Part shown: piece after piece, positions 1 to 6,227 of the stretch
Position numbering within the stretch: position 1 is the first letter of the stretch
Layout: each line of letters opens with the position of its first letter
Assembly (NCBI RefSeq): GCF_040372045.1
Contig: NZ_BAABWH010000003.1
Length of the DNA stretch: 64,000 bases
Source: Thalassolituus sp006212115
GTDB taxonomy: Bacteria; Pseudomonadota; Gammaproteobacteria; Pseudomonadales; Oceanobacteraceae
Reading direction: 5' to 3' (one strand)
The notes under the pieces: model-generated
What the model was told of the DNA's origin: nothing
Database searches by the model: none
Seen by the model: only the letters and a program-made list of their open reading frames with translations
Program-made: the position numbers and the translations under genes

Positions 1-532
1 TCAGAACCGGGTTACGGTGTATTAGCGTAACATCGACGCCACGTAGCTTCAGTCCAACAGCGGCCTCAACACCTAACAAACCAGCACCAATAACAGTCGC
101 ATGCTGTAAACCACTCAGCTTTTCTTCCATTTTATCGACGTCAGTCATTGTCCTGAAACCGATGACGTCAGGATGGTCTGCGCCTTTTACGGAAGGAATG
201 AACGACCGACTGCCAGTGGCAAAAACGAGCCTGTCGTAGTCGTACTCTGCACCTGATTCGGTTGTGACTTTGCGTTGCTCGGCATCTACCGATTTGGCTG
301 GGTCGCCAAGTACTACAGCCATGTTGTGCTGTTCGTACCAGGGGGTGTCGTGTGGAGTAATCGCAGCGAGCGTAGTTTCCTGCGCCAGGAGGGGGGATAG
401 CATAATGCGATTGTAGTGGGGGACTGTTTCATCGCCGAGGACCGTTATGCTGTCATAGGGATGATCGTCAGCCAGTCCTTCGAGAATGCGATTCGCAGCC
501 ATGCCATTACCGATAATGACCAGTTTCTTCAT
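1..532 (-). CDS. NirB/NasC-like FAD- and NAD(P)H-dependent oxidoreductase, N-terminal part (cut by window edge)
   Basis: The minus strand is open from an ATG at 532 to the left edge, giving the first 177 residues. The protein opens with MKKLVIIGNGMAANRILEG, an FAD-binding GxGxxxxR-type fingerprint. It continues with YNRIMLSPLLA and LVFATGSRSFIP, typical of the nitrite reductase large subunit and NasC class, and then the second nucleotide-binding motif IGAGLLGVEAA. In these families the module passes electrons from NAD(P)H through FAD to an Fe-S/siroheme centre (NirB) or to a nitrate reductase (NasC). It is the last visible gene of the nrt operon, after the porin, which supports a role in nitrate or nitrite assimilation. 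NirB versus the shorter NasC cannot be decided because the C-terminus is outside the window. Confidence 0.8.
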   Translation of the reverse strand, partial: MKKLVIIGNGMAANRILEGLADDHPYDSITVLGDETVPHYNRIMLSPLLAQETTLAAITPHDTPWYEQHNMAVVLGDPAKSVDAEQRKVTTESGAEYDYDRLVFATGSRSFIPSVKGADHPDVIGFRTMTDVDKMEEKLSGLQHATVIGAGLLGVEAAVGLKLRGVDVTLIHRNPVL

Positions 533-593
533 TGTCACTGCCAACACCACCTTTCGCTAACTTTCATGGGCCATTAACCGGGGGCCATAAACG

Positions 594-620
594 AAAAAAG
601 CGGCCCATAAGGAGCCGCTT
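594..620 (-). terminator. Rho-independent terminator downstream of the porin gene
   Basis: Read on the minus strand, a 7-bp stem AAGCGGC / GCCGCTT (614-620 with 598-604) is followed by a run of six T (complement of the A run at 594-599). It lies between the porin and the nirB-like gene, so it probably lowers expression of the downstream gene rather than ending the operon completely. Confidence 0.7.
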
Positions 621-637
621 AGTATAGCAAGGTTGGA

Positions 638-1783
638 TCAGAATTTCGCCTGTACCCAAGCCCACATTTTGGTCGTGTCTACGCCGGTGTCACCTGCAGT
701 GTAGAACGCTGCTTTAGCGCCAACAGTGAAAGTGTCATCCAGCTTTTTCACTGCCAGAAGATCCAGTTCGCTACCGAGGTCGTCACCGCCTTCAACAGCA
801 CTGAAGGTGTGGTAGAAACCAACCAGTTTCACGCCACCGGCTTTACCTGCTGCTTTGACATAGGTGTCGCTCAGACCAACGGCAGGAGTGCCCAGGAACT
901 TGTCTGCCCAGCCATTGAATTTGTGGTTAGTACCGTAATCGAAGGTAAAGCCGTAGTTGCCGTCGTCACTGCCCAGAGTTTCATTACCCAGTGCGAGTGT
1001 TACACCAGATACTACTGCACCCGCCTCCAGTGCGAGGTAGGTTGCATCGGCTTCTCCCGCGCCACTTTCAGCTTTCTGAGTAGCGAAGCTACCAGAGTAA
1101 ATGACCTTGGTATCACCGGCCATAGAGCTACCCGCATAGCGAACACCGTAGGTGTCACGAGTCGCTTCGGTATCGTCATTTTCAAGCATGTATGCGAAGC
1201 CGCTCAGCTTGCCGGTACCAATTTTGTAGCCAACGTTCAGAAGCAGGTCAGACTGATCCTGATCCGTGCCATTCAGGAAGTTACGTTGGTCGATAAAACC
1301 AGCGAAAACACTCAGACCATCTTTTTTATAGGTTGCTGTTACAGCATCAAACGTTACTTCATTTGCGCGCCAGCCAACGTTACCAACGAAGCGTGAGTCG
1401 TCCAGAATAATACGCTGACGACCAACAACTGCACCTACGCCATCTTTGCTGTAGCTGATCTGTGCACGGTTCCATTCGCGTGTCTCAGGGTCGGCAATAA
1501 CGTTGTATTCCGGGTTGCTACCGAAAGCGTTGTAGTCATCGATGATTGGCTCGACGATTTCATATTCTACAAGTGCTTTAAACCCTTCGTAGTCTTTAGA
1601 CTCAAAGCCAATCGCTGCATCGGTAATCAGACCTGTTGCAGTGTCGAGGGCGTTATCTGAATCGTTTGACTCGTAGCGTACTTTTACGTCGGCGTAGATA
1701 TTACCGTACTCGGTCTGGTAAGCAGATGCGCCCAGAGTAGCGGTCCCCAAAGCAATCGCCAGTAACGTTTTCTTAGCTTGCAT
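638..1783 (-). CDS. Outer-membrane porin, alginate-export/porin-like beta-barrel
   Basis: The protein is 381 residues with a signal peptide (hydrophobic core LLAIALGTATLGASA) and a C-terminal aromatic residue (…AWVQAKF), as in beta-barrel outer-membrane proteins. Alternating-polarity strands run throughout. The segment VVGRQRIILDDSRFVGNVGW resembles the motif seen in AlgE-like alginate-export family porins. The start is supported by AAGGAG six bases upstream of the ATG. It sits 40 bp after the nitrate ABC ATPase and before the nirB-like gene, so it is most likely co-transcribed. By context it may let nitrate or nitrite cross the outer membrane. That substrate is inferred only; the family itself is general. 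Confidence 0.7.
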   Translation of the reverse strand: MQAKKTLLAIALGTATLGASAYQTEYGNIYADVKVRYESNDSDNALDTATGLITDAAIGFESKDYEGFKALVEYEIVEPIIDDYNAFGSNPEYNVIADPETREWNRAQISYSKDGVGAVVGRQRIILDDSRFVGNVGWRANEVTFDAVTATYKKDGLSVFAGFIDQRNFLNGTDQDQSDLLLNVGYKIGTGKLSGFAYMLENDDTEATRDTYGVRYAGSSMAGDTKVIYSGSFATQKAESGAGEADATYLALEAGAVVSGVTLALGNETLGSDDGNYGFTFDYGTNHKFNGWADKFLGTPAVGLSDTYVKAAGKAGGVKLVGFYHTFSAVEGGDDLGSELDLLAVKKLDDTFTVGAKAAFYTAGDTGVDTTKMWAWVQAKF

Positions 1784-1823
1784 GGCATTCTCCTTAAATT
1801 CGAAGCCGTTTCTAGATTAAAGG

Positions 1824-2681
1824 TCAAGCAACCTGTTCAGTCTTTTTTGCAGATGTTTCCTCGGACTTTGCAGCCTTCTTGGCGGGCGCATCGGTATCCG
1901 GTTTTCTCTGTTTTTCATACAGGAAACTGAGAACTTGTTGACGGTAGCGGTTGTACTGCGGATCGTCGGCAAGTTGAATTCGGTTTCGTGGACGTTCGAG
2001 TTCAACATCCATAATTTCGCCGATAGTGGCGGCGGGTCCATTGGTCATCATCACGATGCGGTCGGACAGTAATACTGCTTCATCGACGTCGTGCGTGATC
2101 ATAATGACGGTGTTATTCAGGTCTTTCTGTATTTCCATCAGTGAGTCCTGGAGGTGGGCACGAGTCAAAGCATCCAGTGCACCGAACGGTTCATCCATCA
2201 GAAGAACCTGAGGCTCCATGGAGAGAGCTCGGGCGATACCCACACGCTGTTTCATACCGCCTGAAATTTCATCTGGGCGTTTGTGCATTGCGTGAGTCAT
2301 GTGCACCAGTTCGAGATTGTGCTCAATCCATTCGCGCATTTCTGCTTTAGACTTTTTGCCCTTAAACACGCGTTTTACCGCGAGCTCTACATTCTGGTAT
2401 GCGGTCAGCCATGGCAGAAGAGAGTGGTTCTGGAACACAACGGCACGTTCCGGACCTGGTTCGTTCACTTCTTTACCACTCAGTACAACACCACCTTGGG
2501 TTGCCTGATAAAGACCGGCAACAATATTCAGTACGGTGGATTTACCGCAACCAGAGTGTCCGATCAGAGAGATAAATTCCCCTTTCTTGATTTTCAGGTC
2601 GACACCCTGAAGTGCACAGAAAGAGCCTTTTGGTGTTGGGAATTCAATACCAACATCAGTTAATTCAAGTAATGGATTCAT
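1824..2681 (-). CDS. nrtD: Nitrate ABC transporter ATP-binding protein (NrtD/NasD type)
   Basis: This ATPase of about 285 residues energises nitrate import. Visible motifs are Walker A GHSGCGKST, signature SGGMKQRVGIARAL, Walker B VLLMDEPFGALD and the switch histidine in MITHDVDEA. It is a single-domain ATPase, not the NrtC type fused to a substrate-binding domain. I start it at the ATG at 2681, because GAGG precedes it at good spacing; an upstream in-frame TTG at 2696 has no better support. The C-terminus carries an extra lysine/alanine-rich, low-complexity tail of roughly 30 residues beyond the usual NrtD end. It lies 27 bp downstream of the permease gene. Bicarbonate, cyanate and nitrate transporters share this family; the nirB-like neighbour and the leader favour nitrate. 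Confidence 0.88.
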   Translation of the reverse strand: MNPLLELTDVGIEFPTPKGSFCALQGVDLKIKKGEFISLIGHSGCGKSTVLNIVAGLYQATQGGVVLSGKEVNEPGPERAVVFQNHSLLPWLTAYQNVELAVKRVFKGKKSKAEMREWIEHNLELVHMTHAMHKRPDEISGGMKQRVGIARALSMEPQVLLMDEPFGALDALTRAHLQDSLMEIQKDLNNTVIMITHDVDEAVLLSDRIVMMTNGPAATIGEIMDVELERPRNRIQLADDPQYNRYRQQVLSFLYEKQRKPDTDAPAKKAAKSEETSAKKTEQVA

Positions 2682-2708
2682 AATCAATATCCTCAATTCT
2701 GTACGTGC

Positions 2709-3713
2709 TTAGCGTGTAGCCGCTGATTTGTCCCATGACACTTTGCGCTGAACCGTCAGCATCATGCGATCGAGTAAGAAACCAATCAGACCAATCGTAA
2801 TTACTGCAACCATAATGCGGCCTAGTGAATCAGATGAACCGTTTTGGAACTCATCCCATACGAACTTTCCGAGTCCTGGATTCTGTGCCAGCATTTCTGC
2901 AGCGATCAGTACCATCCATGCGATACCCAGTGACAGACGCAGACCGGTGAATACCATTGGAATGGATGATGGCAGTACAATTTTGCGAACGTGTTCCATG
3001 TAGCTGAGGCGCAATACCTGGCTTACGTTAACCAGATCTTTGGGAATAGATGCGACGCCGACAGCGGTGTTGATTACGGTTGGCCACAGGCAGCACAACA
3101 TGACGGTAATCATCGAAGTCACGAATGATTTAGGCACCATTGGATCGTCACTAACGTAGAGAGCCGACACAACCATGGTGACAATCGGAAGCCATGCTAA
3201 TGGAGACACAGGCTTGAATATCTGAATAACCGGGTTGAATGCGCTGTAAAGGTTTGCACTCAGACCAATAACAATGCCAAAGGGAATGGCGATCAGAGAG
3301 GCCAGGAAGAAGCCACTCAATACAGTAACCAGACTGGTTCCAATCTGATCGATGTATGTCGGTTTACCCGTATAAGGGCGGATTTTAGGAACGTAGGTTG
3401 GATCTTTTTCGACCCGAGCGGCGTTACGCTTTTCCTGACGCTCGTAAAAGGCTGTTGCTTTTTCTCGCTCAGCAACGTGTTCAGTCCACAGACCTTTCGT
3501 CTGGGTCATTACTTCACCGGGTCCAGGGAATTGTCCCAGTGAGGTATTAATATTACTGGCGGCGGCTTGCCAGATCAGTAGGAAAACCAGCAGACCAGCC
3601 AAAGGAAGACCCGTAGCTTTAATGATCGTCTGGATATTTCCAGAAACATCTTCGCCTTTAGCAATATTGATAAATGGCGAGATCCAGGCAATGTTCGACA
3701 GCGCAGTACTCAT
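2709..3713 (-). CDS. nrtB: Nitrate ABC transporter permease (NrtB/NasE type)
   Basis: A 334-residue inner-membrane permease. A first transmembrane segment (TGLPLAGLLVFLLIWQAAA) is followed by a periplasmic stretch rich in charged residues, then the BPD_transp_1 core of about five segments with the EAA-type loop near LRLSLGIAWMVLIAAEM. This long N-terminal periplasmic insert is usual for NrtB. The start has AGGAG five bases upstream. The gene lies between the binding protein and the ATPase, with a stem-loop separating it from nrtA. It forms the channel of the nitrate importer with the ATPase downstream. Confidence 0.88.
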   Translation of the reverse strand: MSTALSNIAWISPFINIAKGEDVSGNIQTIIKATGLPLAGLLVFLLIWQAAASNINTSLGQFPGPGEVMTQTKGLWTEHVAEREKATAFYERQEKRNAARVEKDPTYVPKIRPYTGKPTYIDQIGTSLVTVLSGFFLASLIAIPFGIVIGLSANLYSAFNPVIQIFKPVSPLAWLPIVTMVVSALYVSDDPMVPKSFVTSMITVMLCCLWPTVINTAVGVASIPKDLVNVSQVLRLSYMEHVRKIVLPSSIPMVFTGLRLSLGIAWMVLIAAEMLAQNPGLGKFVWDEFQNGSSDSLGRIMVAVITIGLIGFLLDRMMLTVQRKVSWDKSAATR

Positions 3714-3762
3714 AACAACTCCTTCGGTCAGGGCAGAGCCCAGTGACCATTTTCAGTGGGAA

Positions 3763-3780
3763 GGTGAGATAAATCTCACC
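3763..3780 (-). other. Perfect stem-loop between nrtA and nrtB
   Basis: GGTGAGAT and ATCTCACC form a perfect 8-bp inverted repeat with a 2-nt spacer in the 98-bp gap after nrtA. There is no T run on the minus strand, so it is more likely an mRNA-stabilising or partial processing/attenuating structure than a full terminator. Such structures are common after binding-protein genes that need higher expression than their permeases. Confidence 0.5.
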
Positions 3781-3811
3781 CTCCGTTTAGCAATAATCAG
3801 AGAATGTCTGA

Positions 3812-5194
3812 TTAGATTTTGTCAGACCCTTTCAGGCCGATATTGAACTTTTTCAGGTATTCGTTTGGCTTAGTGCCGTCGTAAACGATGCCATCGATGA
3901 AGTCTGCTTGTGGTGCTTTAAAGCCAGTTTCTGTTGCAAAGTCAGGGAAGTCTTTCGCGTCCAGCTTGCCTTCTTTAATCAGCTCTTTAGCTGCTTCGGC
4001 ATAGATGTCTGGGCGATAAACTTTCTTAGCAGTTTCCATGAACCAGTCGTCTGATTTTTCTTCAGAAATCTGACCCCAGCGACGCATCTGAGTGAGGTAC
4101 CAGATAGCATCTGAGTAGTACGGGTAAGTCGCGTTGTAGCGGAAGAATACGTTGAAGTCTGGTACTTCACGCTTGTCGCCTTTTTCGTACTCGAAAGTAC
4201 CTGTCATAGAGTTCGCGATTACGTCGTAGTCCGCACCAACGTACTGTGGTTTAGACAGAATTTTCACTGCTTCTGGACGGTTTGCGTTGTTGTTCGCATC
4301 CAGCCATTCCGCAGCACGGATCATCGCTTTTACGACTTTTTTGTGGGTGATTGGGTATTTGTCTGCCCAGCCTTTGCTTACGCCAAATACTTTTTCTGGG
4401 TTGTTTTTCCAGATTTCGTAGTCAGTGATAACCGGTACACCAATACCTTTAAATACAGCCTGCTGGTTCCATGGTTCGCCCACGCAGTAACCGTAAATAG
4501 TGCCAGCTTCCATAGTCGCAGGCATTTGCGGTGGAGGCGTTACAGAGAGCAGTGCGTCTGCATCAATCTGACCAGAGGTGTCGCCTTTGTGAGGAGCGTA
4601 GTAACCAGGGTGGATACCACCAGATGCCAACCAGTAACGAAGCTCATAGTTGTGCGTTGATACTGGGAATACCATACCCATGTTAAATGGCTTACCGTCT
4701 GCTTTGTATTTTTCAACAACTGGCTTCAGGGCATCTGCCTTAATTGGGTGTACTGGCTTACCGCCTTCGTGTGGAATGTGTTCCTTCATCTGGCTCCAGA
4801 TATCGTTTGATACCGTGATGCCGTTACCATTCAGGTCCATGCTGAAAGCAGTGATGATGTGTGCCTGAGTACCGAAACCAATCGTTGCACCCAGTGGCTG
4901 TCCCGCAAGCATGTGCGCGCCATCAAGCTGACCGTCAATTACGCGGTCCAGAAGTACTTTCCAGTTCGCCTGAGCTTCCAGAGTAACGTACAGGCCTTCG
5001 TCTTCGAAGTAGCCTTTTTCGTATGCAACCGCGAGAGGTGCCATGTCAGTCAGTTTAATAAAACCGAACTTCAGTTCCTCTTTCTCTGCATATTCTTCAG
5101 CCGACGCCAGAGGTGCTGACATCGTTGCCATACCTGCTGCCAGTACCAGTGCGCTTTTCACAAATGTGCGGCGCAGTGTCTTGATTCCTCGCAT
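3812..5194 (-). CDS. nrtA: Periplasmic nitrate-binding protein (NrtA/NasF type)
   Basis: A substrate-binding protein of about 460 residues. The N-terminus MRGIKTLRRTFVKSALVLAAG has a twin-arginine motif (RRTFVK) before a hydrophobic core ending in APLASA, so export by Tat is likely, as known for several NrtA/NasF proteins. The mature part (FGFIKLTDMAPLAVAYEKGY, then ANWKVLLDRVIDGQLDGAHML) is characteristic of the NrtA/CmpA family. I use the ATG at 5194, preceded by AAGGGGAAGG. The frame stays open for 14 codons upstream, but those lie inside the leader terminator and lack sense as a signal peptide. It is first in the operon and directly follows the regulated leader. Confidence 0.9.
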   Translation of the reverse strand: MRGIKTLRRTFVKSALVLAAGMATMSAPLASAEEYAEKEELKFGFIKLTDMAPLAVAYEKGYFEDEGLYVTLEAQANWKVLLDRVIDGQLDGAHMLAGQPLGATIGFGTQAHIITAFSMDLNGNGITVSNDIWSQMKEHIPHEGGKPVHPIKADALKPVVEKYKADGKPFNMGMVFPVSTHNYELRYWLASGGIHPGYYAPHKGDTSGQIDADALLSVTPPPQMPATMEAGTIYGYCVGEPWNQQAVFKGIGVPVITDYEIWKNNPEKVFGVSKGWADKYPITHKKVVKAMIRAAEWLDANNNANRPEAVKILSKPQYVGADYDVIANSMTGTFEYEKGDKREVPDFNVFFRYNATYPYYSDAIWYLTQMRRWGQISEEKSDDWFMETAKKVYRPDIYAEAAKELIKEGKLDAKDFPDFATETGFKAPQADFIDGIVYDGTKPNEYLKKFNIGLKGSDKI

Positions 5195-5216
5195 TTCCTT
5201 CCCCTTAAAAAACCAC

Positions 5217-5269
5217 AAAAAAAGGCGCATCAACATCGCTGCTTCGTAGCAGGTGTTGAAAGCGCCTTT
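5217..5269 (-). terminator. Leader terminator (attenuator) in front of nrtA
   Basis: On the minus strand AAAGGCGC (5269-5262) pairs with GCGCCTTT (5228-5221). The stem continues inward with TCAACA/TGTTGA and CTGCT/AGCAG, and ends in a run of seven T (5223-5217). This intrinsic terminator lies upstream of the nrtA start at 5194, so transcription would stop before the operon unless it is disrupted. Its 5' strand is shared with the second antiterminator hairpin. Confidence 0.75.
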
Positions 5270-5317
5270 GCTTTGTAAATCTTGATTTGAAAATCGCGAA
5301 CTTCGCCATTGAAGTTC
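5259..5317 (-). promoter_or_regulatory. Two-hairpin ANTAR-type (NasR-like) antitermination element
   Basis: Hairpin P1 has stem GAACTTC/GAAGTTC (5317-5311 and 5304-5298) closing the hexaloop AATGGC. Hairpin P2 has stem AAAGC/GCTTT (5274-5270 and 5263-5259) closing the hexaloop AAAGGC. Both loops have A at position 1 and G at position 4, the hallmark of RNA targets of ANTAR proteins such as NasR and EutV. The loop and 3' arm of P2 use the bases of the 5' arm of the leader terminator, so P2 and the terminator exclude each other. This fits nitrate/nitrite-dependent NasR antitermination as known for Klebsiella nasF. The regulator gene is not in this window. Confidence 0.72.
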
Positions 5318-5330
5318 TGAATCGGTTAAT

Positions 5331-5346
5331 TCAATCGCCGTGCCAA
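5331..5346 (-). promoter_or_regulatory. Sigma-54 promoter for the nrt operon
   Basis: The minus strand reads TTGGCACG-GCGA-TTGA from 5346 to 5331. This matches the sigma-54 consensus TTGGCACG-N4-TTGC in all but the last base, with the required GG/(GC) spacing. A start near 5320 would give a leader of about 125 nt containing P1, P2 and the terminator. It implies NtrC-type control by nitrogen limitation. Confidence 0.7.
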
Positions 5347-5378
5347 GTTTTTATTCTGATGCTGAAATAAGTTGCTCG

Positions 5379-5395
5379 GCCCAGCGATCATGGGC
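5379..5395. promoter_or_regulatory. Palindrome GCCCA-N7-TGGGC upstream of the sigma-54 promoter
   Basis: A 17-bp interrupted palindrome lies about 45 bp upstream of the -24 element. It could be an activator or repressor site in the intergenic region between nrtA and the divergent hydrolase gene. No specific regulator can be named. Confidence 0.3.
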
Positions 5396-5478
5396 TTTAC
5401 AGAGAATGTTGAATTTTTTTGTCGAAGCTTCTATCAGTGTTGATGATAGTTAATATCACAAAATGCTAATTAACCTTT

Positions 5479-5493
5479 GGCCTGTTTTGGTGC
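5479..5493. promoter_or_regulatory. NtrC-like enhancer site
   Basis: GGCCTGTTTTGGTGC matches 11 of 15 positions of the enteric NtrC site GCACTATTATGGTGC. It lies about 160 bp upstream of the expected sigma-54 start, a normal distance for an enhancer-binding protein. Only one site is convincing, so the call is tentative. Confidence 0.4.
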
Positions 5494-5571
5494 GGACCGC
5501 TATGAATACTTAATTCTCTGGTGCAGAATGAATATCCCAACTCGTAACTCATTGTGATGTAAGGATTTTTT

Positions 5572-6111
5572 ATGTTGAGTCGCCAACGCACCGGCCTGAT
5601 TATCATCGATGTACAAGGGAAGCTCGCACGCATCATGCACGAATCTGAGGCAATGCATGAGGCATTAAAGAGCCTGGTTGCTGGAGCCAAAGCGTTGGAT
5701 CTCCCTGTGGTGTGGTTGGAGCAGAATCCCGAAAAGTTGGGGAGCACTTCTGATGAGCTGCTACCTCTGCTCTCTGGACACAAGCCGATCCCCAAGTTCA
5801 CATTCAGTGCATGCGGTGAACCTGACTTTGTTGATGCAATTGAGGAGAGCGGGGTGCATACCTGGCTGGTTGCGGGTATCGAAGCTCATATATGTGTCTA
5901 TCAGACGGTAAGGGATTTGATTGAACTGGGGCGCAAGGTAGAGGTGGTAACTGACTGTGTGTCTTCCCGTACGCCTGCGAACCGTGAGATCGGCCTGAAT
6001 CGGATGGTTGATGCAGGGGCACGTCTCACCAGCGTTGAAATGTGCCTGTTTGAGCTGGTGGGCAGTTGTCGTGTCCCTGAGTTCAGGGAAATCCTCAACG
6101 TGATCAAGTGA
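5572..6111 (+). CDS. Isochorismatase-fold cysteine hydrolase (YcaC-like)
   Basis: A 179-residue cytoplasmic protein of the isochorismatase/nicotinamidase superfamily. The catalytic triad can be placed at Asp13 (GLIIIDVQ), Lys75 (IPKFTFSAC) and Cys108 (IEAHICVYQT), with the cis-peptide-type segment VAGIEAH before the Cys. The length fits the short stand-alone YcaC-type hydrolases. AAGGA lies seven bases before the ATG. It is divergent from the nrt operon and shares its upstream region. The substrate is unknown; amide or carbamoyl hydrolysis is possible by family, and a nitrogen-scavenging role would be inference from context. Confidence 0.8.
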   Translation: MLSRQRTGLIIIDVQGKLARIMHESEAMHEALKSLVAGAKALDLPVVWLEQNPEKLGSTSDELLPLLSGHKPIPKFTFSACGEPDFVDAIEESGVHTWLVAGIEAHICVYQTVRDLIELGRKVEVVTDCVSSRTPANREIGLNRMVDAGARLTSVEMCLFELVGSCRVPEFREILNVIK

Positions 6112-6142
6112 TCGAATAGCGTAAGTTGGCTGACTGATCCTC

Positions 6143-6165
6143 GCACCTGTACTTTATACAGGTGC
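6143..6165 (+). terminator. Stem-loop after the isochorismatase-like gene
   Basis: GCACCTGTA and TACAGGTGC form a perfect 9-bp stem with a 5-nt loop, followed by CTTAACTT rather than a clean T run. It is probably a terminator of modest strength between this gene and ygiQ. Confidence 0.45.
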
Positions 6166-6227
6166 CTTAACTTGCTGCCGCCGTTTTGAGATAATGCCCG
6201 CCTACACCTATGTTAGCGCGGTCACCC

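Noticed and set aside
809..1396. 195-codon plus-strand frame opposite the porin
   Set aside because: Shadow frame; the porin on the minus strand has a signal peptide, ribosome-binding site and terminator.
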